Positions 58,393 to 64,000 of a DNA stretch of 64,000 bases are shown piece by piece. Below the pieces are notes generated by a model that was not told the DNA's origin, did not search any database, and saw only the letters and a list, made by a program, of their open reading frames with translations. How positions within the stretch are numbered: position 1 is the stretch's first letter; every line of letters begins with the position of its first letter. Source of the DNA: Bacteroidota bacterium (GTDB lineage: Bacteria; Bacteroidota; Bacteroidia; Flavobacteriales; Flavobacteriaceae); the NCBI GenBank assembly GCA_018267095.1, contig JAFDZC010000017.1, positions 62,001 through 126,000 of the forward strand. The letters run 5' to 3'. Made by a program: the position numbers and the translations under genes.

Positions 58393-58599
58393 TTATTTTT
58401 TGTCTTCGCGCGTGTCTAATCCAAACGGTACATACAGCGGACAAAACTTCATGAAGCCGGTGAGTACAAATACCACCGCCAATAAGCCCAAAATGCCGGC
58501 CAGCATACCGCTGATAGAGCCGTTCATATACAAGATGCCAATAACGATGGCCACAATAAAGCGCAAAGCGCGGTCGGTTTTTCCCATGTTCTGTTTCAT
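58393..58599 (-). CDS. DUF2892 (YgaP-transmembrane-like) protein
   Basis: 68 residues, two membrane helices (ALRFIVAIVIGILYMNGSIS; GMLAGILGLLAVVFVLTGFM) and the family end FMKFCPLYVPFGLDTRE, with the conserved Cys-Pro-x-Y-x-P-x-G. It is the membrane half of YgaP as a stand-alone gene. The rhodanese half is encoded 7 bp upstream (58606-58926), so together they rebuild a split YgaP. Role: membrane sulfurtransferase or thiosulfate/cyanide-related export, by family. Confidence 0.85.
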   Translation of the reverse strand: MKQNMGKTDRALRFIVAIVIGILYMNGSISGMLAGILGLLAVVFVLTGFMKFCPLYVPFGLDTREDKK

Positions 58600-58605
58600 A
58601 ATTCT

Positions 58606-58926
58606 TTATTTTAGTGATTGTACAATTCGGTTGATGTGTTCCCAATTTCCGCCGTTGAGCACTTGGCTGAAACCACTCTTCTCGAGTATTTTTTTAGCTT
58701 GAGCACTGCGCATTCCGCTGCGGCAATACACCAAGATAGGTGTTTCTTGATTAAGCTGGCCCAGATGATCTGTCAAATCATCAAGCGGAATATTGATCGA
58801 TCCGCGCACATGACCATTGTAATACTCTGAACGCGCACGCACATCAATCAGTTCGACCCCGTCAACGATGGCTTGGGTTATTTTTTCGGTGCTGTTACCG
58901 GCATATAAAATTCTGAGCTTTTCCAA
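58606..58926 (-). CDS. Single-domain rhodanese (sulfurtransferase)
   Basis: 106 residues. One rhodanese domain with ELIDVRARSEYYNGHVRGSI and the active-site loop LVYCRSGMRSAQAKKIL (Cys near residue 69). The start appears to be TTG at 58924-58926: an in-frame stop lies just upstream and the first Met-like codon downstream is inside the domain. Cytoplasmic; it transfers sulfane sulfur. Adjacent DUF2892 (7 bp), thioredoxin and CstB-like genes make a compact persulfide-handling unit. Confidence 0.88.
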   Translation of the reverse strand: MEKLRILYAGNSTEKITQAIVDGVELIDVRARSEYYNGHVRGSINIPLDDLTDHLGQLNQETPILVYCRSGMRSAQAKKILEKSGFSQVLNGGNWEHINRIVQSLK

Positions 58927-58962
58927 AGAAGTTTATTTTAAGGTGAATGTATTTTTAACTAA

Positions 58963-60378
58963 CTACAACAAAGTGCTGGGGCAAACATATTCAGTGACCG
59001 GAAGTTGGGATTGTTTTATTTCAGCAAAACCTCCGCTGACGTCTACAAAGTTGTTCCAGCCCAATTGTTTGAGAATTGAAGCGGCAATCATACTGCGGTA
59101 TCCGCCGGCACAATGCAAAACAAAGGGCTCGTCTTTGGGAATTTCATCCAAGCGTTTGTATAATTCGTTCATCGGAATGTTCACCGCACCCACTAAATGT
59201 TCTGAGTCAAATTCTGATTTTTTGCGTACGTCAATCACCGGAATGATGCCAGTGTTTAATCTATTTTTAAGTTCTTCAGCACTGATGCGGTCAACGGTTT
59301 CAACAGGTTTGCCGGCTTGTTTCCAACGGTTAAAGCCGCCTTCTAAATAGCCGATGGTTCGGTCATAGCCCACGCGTGAGAGACGAATAAGCGCTTCTAC
59401 TTCTTTGTCTGGGTCGGCAATCAATAAAATCGGTTGCTGGATATCAGCAATCATTTCACCCACCCACATCGCAAAATTTCCGTCTATACCAATGTTGATG
59501 CTGCCCGGAATAAATCCATTCGCAAAATCACCGGCAGAGCGAACATCCAGCATGATGGCATGTTCGTGTAATGCTTTATGCGCAAATTCTTCAGGCGTAA
59601 GCGGTTGTTGTGCGCGGTCTAAAATCAAATCTAATGATTCATAACCTTGAAGGTTCATCAACACATTTTTCGGAAAATAGCCCGGAGGCGTGGTCAGACC
59701 GTTGAGCAAAGCCGCTACAAATTCGTCTTCGGTGAGCGCCGGATTAAGCGCATAATTGGTTCTCTTTTGATTGCCCAAAGTATCGGTGGTTTCTTTGCGC
59801 ATCATTTTGCCGCAAGCACTGCCGGCTCCGTGGTTCGGATACACGATGACATCATCAGGCAACGGCATAATTTTATCTCTGAGCGAATGATACAACATGC
59901 GGGCAAGTTTGTCTTGGGTTAAATCAGCAATCACGTGTTGCGCCAAATCCGGGCGGCCTACATCACCTATGAACAGTGTATCGCCCGAAATCAGACCGTG
60001 CGGTTTGCCGTTGGCATCGCTCACCAAATAACAGGTGCTTTCAAGGGTGTGTCCTGGGGTATGTATCGCTTTGATGGTACAATCACCCACTTTAAATTCT
60101 TGACCATCCCGGGCGACCAAAGCTTCAAAACCCGGTTGTGCAGTAGGGCCATAGACAATCTGAGCTCCGGTTTTGGCTGCCAAATCTAGATGACCTGAAA
60201 CAAAATCGGCATGAAAATGCGTTTCAAAAACATATTTAATTTGGGCACCATCTTTTTGTGCTCGCGCCATGTAAGGTTCCACTTCTCTGAGTGGGTCTAC
60301 AATAGCAGCTTCACCGTTGCATTCTATGTAGTAAGCGGCATGAGCAATGCAGCCGGTATATATTTGTTCTATTTTCAT
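58963..60378 (-). CDS. CstB-like persulfide dioxygenase fused to two rhodanese domains (second copy)
   Basis: 471 residues, clearly paralogous to 43615-45024 over the full length. MBL domain with ETHFHADFVSGHLDLA, HTPGHTLEST and VYPNHGAGSACGK. The middle rhodanese lacks Cys (ILLIADPDKEVEALI) and the C-terminal rhodanese has it (FVLHCAGGYRSMIAA). Expected to oxidise glutathione or low-molecular-weight thiol persulfide and pass sulfane sulfur on. It is first in the 60378-to-57801 gene group. A Crp/Fnr-type palindrome at activator distance (60404-60446) suggests regulated expression, unlike the first copy. Confidence 0.92.
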   Translation of the reverse strand: MKIEQIYTGCIAHAAYYIECNGEAAIVDPLREVEPYMARAQKDGAQIKYVFETHFHADFVSGHLDLAAKTGAQIVYGPTAQPGFEALVARDGQEFKVGDCTIKAIHTPGHTLESTCYLVSDANGKPHGLISGDTLFIGDVGRPDLAQHVIADLTQDKLARMLYHSLRDKIMPLPDDVIVYPNHGAGSACGKMMRKETTDTLGNQKRTNYALNPALTEDEFVAALLNGLTTPPGYFPKNVLMNLQGYESLDLILDRAQQPLTPEEFAHKALHEHAIMLDVRSAGDFANGFIPGSINIGIDGNFAMWVGEMIADIQQPILLIADPDKEVEALIRLSRVGYDRTIGYLEGGFNRWKQAGKPVETVDRISAEELKNRLNTGIIPVIDVRKKSEFDSEHLVGAVNIPMNELYKRLDEIPKDEPFVLHCAGGYRSMIAASILKQLGWNNFVDVSGGFAEIKQSQLPVTEYVCPSTLL

Positions 60379-60403
60379 GGTTCGTATTTTCTGAATTACG
60401 AGC

Positions 60404-60446
60404 CAAAACTAAGGTGTTGATTTGAGGTAAACTATGACTTTTGTCA
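60404..60446 (-). promoter_or_regulatory. Crp/Fnr-type promoter of the second CstB-like gene
   Basis: On the minus strand TAGTTTTG (60404-60411) matches TAnnTTTG. TGAC-TTTT-GTCA (60435-60446, centre 60440.5) is a perfect 4-bp-arm palindrome lying 29.5 bp before the -7 element. The same spacing stands at 19834-19875 and 61868-61910. On the plus strand the site also contains TTTTGTCACA, the 10-mer repeated three times at 18252-18302. Confidence 0.65.
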
Positions 60447-60740
60447 CAAAGTAGGAAGGGATACACTTGGCTGTAGGGTCAAGTTGAAGTTTTGCGAAAG
60501 ACCGGTTGTTTTTGAAAGGTATTATGCTTCAGAACTATTTTTGGAGATTAGTTATAGTTGGTGAGGTGTTTTGCCACCAAAATGCCCACCAAAAACGGTG
60601 GTGACAAAAAGCGATTTCTTCAAACAAAACTCGAACGAGATTCAAAGAAAACCCTCAGCACATTAAAGAAGATGTTTGATTGAATAAGTTGTGTTTGTAT
60701 TGGAGTTTATATAATAATCTTCAGAATTGGTTGTAAAGGT

Positions 60741-60940
60741 TTAATGTACACCGCCCAGTTCAAAATATGCGTTATTTCTGCTATTAACAACTTCTTGCGA
60801 ATTGTTTCCTGAAAAATCACAAGAATTGCAACATTGGTTGGTAAACTAACCGAAATTTGAGCTTGATTAGTGCCATCATAATGACAACTCCAAAATTGAA
60901 TAGATCCGCCATTAGTTTGTTTTATATACACCAATTTTCC
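60741..60940 (-). pseudogene. Possible decayed gene fragment
   Basis: Reading the minus strand from about 60940, one frame gives NGGSIQFWSCHYDGTNQAQI and a second frame, entered near 60845, gives NSCDFSGNNSQEVVNSRNNA before a TAA at 60741-60743. The first part resembles the IxxCNxDGT pattern of beta-propeller repeats. A single frameshift would join them. The beginning merges into the repeat at 60944-61081. The rest of the 688-bp gap (60447-60740) shows no gene: a 33-residue frame at 60582 is the only other open stretch. Weak evidence. Confidence 0.25.
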
Positions 60941-60943
60941 AGA

Positions 60944-61081
60944 ATTTGAAAATGAATTGATACGAGCAACGGAATGTTTCAGCCAAACTTCGTAAACTTT
61001 TTCAACTATTAAACTCGCTCAACAACTCAGTTGCTCAGCAACTCAGGCACTCAGGCACTCAGCATCTCAAGCACTCAATTC
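60944..61081. repeat. Composite intergenic repeat, third copy, with octamer array reaching into tauE-like gene
   Basis: After AATTTGAAAATGAATTGATAC and the core GCAACGGAATGTTTCAGCC, there is a weak 9-nt AAACTT array. Eight consecutive octamers of the form CTCAnnnn follow at 61018-61081 (CTCAACAA, CTCAGTTG, CTCAGCAA, CTCAGGCA twice, CTCAGCAT, CTCAAGCA, CTCAATTC). The last two supply the final codons and stop of the exporter gene at 61067. Confidence 0.8.
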
Positions 61082-61852
61082 CTTCACCAAAATATACACA
61101 CCCATCAACAATACAAACCAACCAAAAGCCGGTTTGAGTTGGGCTCCGTTGATTTTTTTAGAAAGTTGTGTGCCAATCAGCATGCCCACAATGGCAATCG
61201 CGCTGATGGTGAGCAGTAGTGTATAGTCAATGGGAGCGCCGCCGAGGGCATCACCCGCAAAGCCAATGGCCGAGTTGATGCTGATGATCAAAAGCGAAGT
61301 GCCGATGGCTTGCTTCATCGGAATACCGGCAAAAAAGAGTAGGGCCGGGATGATCAAAAAACCACCGCCGGCTCCGAGAAATCCCGTGATAAAACCTATG
61401 AGCAAACCGATGAGCGCCAATTTGTTTCTTTGAGGTTTCTGGGTTTCGGTAGGTTCATCAGAGGGTTTAATCATAGCGATGGAGGCTGCCAACATCAACA
61501 GCGCAAACACCAACATAATCAACATGTTTTTAGTGATTGCAGTGCTGCCGATTGTCCCGATAACCTCAGGTATGGCGGGGAGCATTAATTTGCGCACCAA
61601 CAGTAAACTCAGCACCGATGGTAGCCCGAAAGCCAAACCGGATTTAATTTCTAAATTTCCTAATTTGTAGTGACGGTAAGCACCGGTCATGGCCGTAATG
61701 CCTACAATAAAAAGTGAATAGCTCGTGGCGTGTTCGGCTCCAATACCAAACAAATAGACCAAGATGGGCACCGTGAGTATGCTTCCGCCGCCGCCAATGA
61801 GCCCGAGGCTGATGCCAATGAGCACCGAGGCCAAATAACCTAGAATTTCCAT
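61067..61852 (-). CDS. TauE/SafE-family sulfite/organosulfonate exporter
   Basis: 261 residues from ATG 61850-61852 (the TTG at 61870 falls in the promoter). Eight membrane helices in two repeats. The first begins YLASVLIGISLGLIGGGGSI and the second GLLIGFITGFLGAGGGFLII; the paired Gly-rich GGGGS/GAGGGF loops are the family hallmark. It exports sulfite, sulfoacetate or related anions across the inner membrane. TauE is also part of staphylococcal cst operons, which suits the CstB-like gene nearby. The Crp/Fnr gene lies directly upstream. The C-terminal four residues are encoded by a repeat array. Confidence 0.88.
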   Translation of the reverse strand: MEILGYLASVLIGISLGLIGGGGSILTVPILVYLFGIGAEHATSYSLFIVGITAMTGAYRHYKLGNLEIKSGLAFGLPSVLSLLLVRKLMLPAIPEVIGTIGSTAITKNMLIMLVFALLMLAASIAMIKPSDEPTETQKPQRNKLALIGLLIGFITGFLGAGGGFLIIPALLFFAGIPMKQAIGTSLLIISINSAIGFAGDALGGAPIDYTLLLTISAIAIVGMLIGTQLSKKINGAQLKPAFGWFVLLMGVYILVKELSA

Positions 61853-61867
61853 AAGGTTTTTTGTTTG

Positions 61868-61910
61868 CAAATTTGACCGATAGGGTCGAGTTGTTTCGTA
61901 ACTTTTATCA
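61868..61910 (-). promoter_or_regulatory. Crp/Fnr-type promoter of the TauE-like gene
   Basis: On the minus strand CAAATTTG (61868-61875) is a one-mismatch -7 element. On the plus strand TAAC-TTTT-ATCA (61899-61910, centre 61904.5) is a degenerate copy of TGAC-TTTT-GTCA. The distance from site centre to -7 element is 29.5 bp, the same as at the two other sites. It lies in the 63-bp gap between the regulator and its probable target. Confidence 0.5.
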
Positions 61911-61915
61911 CCGGT

Positions 61916-62542
61916 TTATTTCATGAGTTCAATTTGGTTGCGATGTAGTTTGACCAGTCCGCGTTGCTCCATTTTTTTGAGCAATCTCGAAATTACCTCA
62001 CGAGATGTGCTTAAATCGTTGGCAATTTCTTGATGCGATAGTTTGAGTTCATTGCAACCACAAGCTTCGCGGTGACGATTCAGATAAAATTCTAAGCGTT
62101 CGTCCATGGCGCGAAAAGCAATGCTGTCAATCACTTCGAGCACTTCTTCAAAACGGCTGCGGTAGGTTTCAATCACAAACTCGTACCAACTGCGGTGTTT
62201 CATCATCCACTGATCCATGAGCGGCAGCGGAATCATCATGAGTTCGGCATCTTCGGTCACCTTGGCCATAATCTGACTTTTTTGGTTGCGCGTGGCACAA
62301 ATCATCGAAATCGCACAGGCTTGTCCGGGTTGCAAATAATACATAAAGAATTCACCACCGTCATCGTCTTGTCGGTAAATCTTGATTTGCCCAGCCAAAA
62401 CCAACACCGTGCTTTTGATGTATTGACCCGTGCGCATAATGGTCGTGCCGCTTTCAACGTTTTGAAAAACAGCTTCATGTTCCATTTCATCGAGCAAATC
62501 TTTTGAAAAACCCGGAAAAAGATGGTGTACCGTTGCTTCCAT
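61916..62542 (-). CDS. Crp/Fnr-family transcriptional regulator
   Basis: 208 residues. Sensor jelly roll about 10-130 (VESGTTIMRTGQYIKSTVLV, GGEFFMYYLQPGQACAISMI, AELMMIPLPLMDQWM), long dimer helix, then a winged helix-turn-helix with ELKLSHQEIANDLSTSREVI and SRLLKKMEQRGLVKLHRNQI. The recognition helix S-R-E-V-I-S-R is close to those of Crp (SRETVGR) and Fnr-type proteins. Two Cys (QACAISMICA region) sit in the sensor but there is no clear four-Cys Fe-S motif. It probably activates the TauE-like gene 63 bp downstream and the CstB-like gene through TGAC-N4-GTCA sites. Confidence 0.93.
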   Translation of the reverse strand: MEATVHHLFPGFSKDLLDEMEHEAVFQNVESGTTIMRTGQYIKSTVLVLAGQIKIYRQDDDGGEFFMYYLQPGQACAISMICATRNQKSQIMAKVTEDAELMMIPLPLMDQWMMKHRSWYEFVIETYRSRFEEVLEVIDSIAFRAMDERLEFYLNRHREACGCNELKLSHQEIANDLSTSREVISRLLKKMEQRGLVKLHRNQIELMK

Positions 62543-62578
62543 AAAAGTAGTTTGTGGCGTAAATATATGAAAAAGTTA

Positions 62579-62875
62579 CTGAGATACTGAGCGCCTGAGT
62601 ACCTGAGCGCCTGAGATTCCGAGAATGAATACGTTCGCTAATCTGAATGCTTCATCTAAACTTCATAAACCTTTTACACTTCTTAAACTTAAATTGACCG
62701 CTACCCTTTAAGACCGCAAGAAATTTGAAAATGAAATGATGCGCGCAACAGAATTTTCAGAATGACAGAAGTATCAATTCAGGTGCTTTGTATTCTATCT
62801 TCAAAAACAATAATGTCTTCGAAAATAACTCTTATTACTATAGCATTAGTACTCAGTAGCTCAGCAACTCAGTAA
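62579..62875. repeat. Composite intergenic repeat, fourth copy, flanked by facing octamer arrays
   Basis: Left array: CTGAGATA, CTGAGCGC, CTGAGTAC, CTGAGCGC, CTGAGATT, CCGAGAAT (62579-62626). Middle: CATCTAAACTTCATAAACC and TTCTTAAACTT 9-nt array, GACCGCTACCCTTTAAGACC (as at 10225), then AATTTGAAAATGAAATGATG and GCGCAACAGAAT. Right array in the opposite sense: CTCAGTAG, CTCAGCAA, CTCAGTAA (62852-62875). The 443-bp gap contains no gene besides this and the promoter at 62950. Confidence 0.8.
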
Positions 62876-62949
62876 CTTTTTATCTATTACTGTTAATAAC
62901 TTTATTTGAATTCAGTCTAAATAATTTTGACTAATCCATTTCTCAATGA

Positions 62950-62957
62950 TACATTTG
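62950..62957 (+). promoter_or_regulatory. -7 element of the cytochrome c peroxidase gene
   Basis: TACATTTG matches TAnnTTTG; the ATG follows at 62986, giving a leader of about 23 nt. Confidence 0.55.
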
Positions 62958-62985
62958 TGGTGTTATTTTAATTTATTCTAAATAG

Positions 62986-64000
62986 ATGAAAATTTATATA
63001 CTTCGTTCTCTGCTGTTGCTCTCTTCGGTTGTGGTAGTTGGCTGCGCCGATGAATACAAAGATCTCAGCGATCATTCCGATCAAACACTAACAGCCAAAA
63101 GAGCTCTGGGCAAAAAGTTGTTTTCAGAGACTTCACTTTCAAATCCCGGCGGTCAGGCTTGTATTAGCTGTCATGCACCCGAAACCGGTTTTAGTGATCC
63201 GTTGCACCGAATTGTTTCGCCCGGAGTTGATGCCTCGCTTTTTGGCAGCCGCAATGCTCCGAGTTTGGCCTATAATGTTTTTGCTCCGGCAAGGTATTAC
63301 AACAATGCCGATGAGACTTTTGTAGGCGGTATTTTTCTGGATGGGCGCGCACAAGATTTGCAAGCGCAGGTTTTGGGGCCTTTGCTCAATCCGGTGGAGA
63401 TGAACAATACTTCGCTCGAGGCGGTGGCGGCCAAAATCAGAAACCTCAGTTACTTTGAGGATTTTGCCCAAATCTACGGAGCAGCCAACACCGATACTGA
63501 ATTGGTACACCAACTGGCCGATGCCATTACTGCTTTTGAAAAGTCGCCCGAGGTGAGTTCGTTTACTTCAAAATTTGACTATGTCTCTCGTGGCATGATG
63601 GCTTTTACATCCGATGAACTCAAAGGTTTTAACCTCTACAACGGCAAGGCCAATTGCGCTGCTTGTCATGTGTTGGATGAAGACCCCGTCACCGGAAAAG
63701 TCTTGTTTACTGATTTTACCTATGACAACATCGGAGTTCCTAAAAATCCGCACAATCCGTTTTATCATATGCCTACAGTCCACAATCCGCAAGGAACTGC
63801 TTATGTAGATTTGGGTATTGGTCAAGTGGTCAATGCACCGCAGCACAACGGAAAATTCAAAGTGCCCAGCTTGCGCAACATTGCCGTATCGGCGCCTTAT
63901 TTCCACAATGGGGTGTTCAACACTTTAGATGAAGTGATTCGTTTTTACAACCGTCGCAAAGTTGAGAATTTAGGTCAGCCTGAAACACCTACCAATGTCA
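62986..64000 (+). CDS. Di-haem cytochrome c peroxidase / MauG-family lipoprotein (3' end cut off by window)
   Basis: 338 residues are present with no stop before the window edge. N-terminus with lipobox VVGC (Cys 20), so periplasmic and membrane-anchored. Two c-type haem sites are visible: ACISCHAPETGFSDP (CxxCH, about residue 62) and CAACHVLDED (CxxCH, about 223). Between and after them are SRNAPSLAYNVF, FVGGIFLDGRAQDL, NPVEMNN and VPSLRNIAVSAPYFHNGVF, all standard for bacterial cytochrome c peroxidases that reduce hydrogen peroxide with electrons from cytochrome c. The remaining part should hold the end of the second haem domain. Confidence 0.93.
   Translation, partial: MKIYILRSLLLLSSVVVVGCADEYKDLSDHSDQTLTAKRALGKKLFSETSLSNPGGQACISCHAPETGFSDPLHRIVSPGVDASLFGSRNAPSLAYNVFAPARYYNNADETFVGGIFLDGRAQDLQAQVLGPLLNPVEMNNTSLEAVAAKIRNLSYFEDFAQIYGAANTDTELVHQLADAITAFEKSPEVSSFTSKFDYVSRGMMAFTSDELKGFNLYNGKANCAACHVLDEDPVTGKVLFTDFTYDNIGVPKNPHNPFYHMPTVHNPQGTAYVDLGIGQVVNAPQHNGKFKVPSLRNIAVSAPYFHNGVFNTLDEVIRFYNRRKVENLGQPETPTNV

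Noticed and set aside
60582-60683. 33-residue plus-strand frame starting at ATG 60582
   Set aside because: Short, Lys-rich, no promoter element nearby and no recognised motif.

Overview
The window reads as chromosomal DNA from a member of the Flavobacteriaceae (Bacteroidota), close to Flavobacterium. The support is: two secreted proteins with C-terminal type IX secretion sorting domains; a SusC-like TonB-dependent receptor with an N-terminal carboxypeptidase-regulatory-like domain; an E1 alpha/beta fusion; a CzcA-TolC fusion; almost no Shine-Dalgarno sequences; and many promoters with the Bacteroidota -7 element TAnnTTTG a short distance before the start codon. No transposase, prophage or CRISPR array was seen.

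Layout. 1-10132, nearly all minus strand: a cut-off secreted protein, a lipoprotein, a fused 2-oxoacid dehydrogenase E1, a large M1-peptidase-like protein that has lost its zinc site, a LOG-family protein and UvrA. 10133-11111: a repeat-filled gap with no convincing gene. 11112-17642: a restriction-modification island. On the minus strand it has a Dam-type methylase, a small protein, a DpnA-like methylase and an Mrr-type nuclease. Between the two methylases, on the plus strand, sits an AT-rich five-gene cassette: HTH regulator, 178-aa protein, PD-(D/E)XK-like nuclease, membrane coiled-coil protein and DGQHR-domain protein. This cassette is the best candidate for an undescribed defence system here. 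18434-25934, plus strand: a PhyH/Crp/YCII/DoxX-like group, an SbtA-like transporter, and a TetR-controlled membrane protein plus TonB-dependent receptor. 26033-34898: a hypothetical protein, a barrel-like protein, two T9SS cargo proteins, two DUF proteins, a ClC channel, gamma-glutamyltransferase and an AcpH-like protein. 35001-41931: GlmM, a class-V aminotransferase, an LpxL-like acyltransferase, a rhomboid protease, a SIMPL protein and a histidine kinase. tRNA-Tyr and a TlpA-like thioredoxin follow.

43615-62542 is a large minus-strand detoxification region. It holds two CstB-like persulfide dioxygenase/rhodanese proteins, a stand-alone rhodanese, two YgaP-like DUF2892 proteins, thioredoxin, a TauE/SafE exporter and a Crp/Fnr regulator, which together suggest sulfide/persulfide handling. 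These are interleaved with two RND efflux systems, one HAE-type with a PII-like protein and one CzcA-type metal exporter fused to its own TolC domain. The window ends inside a di-haem cytochrome c peroxidase gene.

Three kinds of non-coding structure stand out. First, a composite intergenic repeat family is built from 8-, 9- and 7-nt periodic arrays and occurs in four gaps. Second, a TGAC-tttt-GTCA palindrome lies at an identical distance from the -7 element in three promoters, two of them directly behind Crp/Fnr genes. Third, TGAACnnnGTTCA operators lie before and after the TetR gene.
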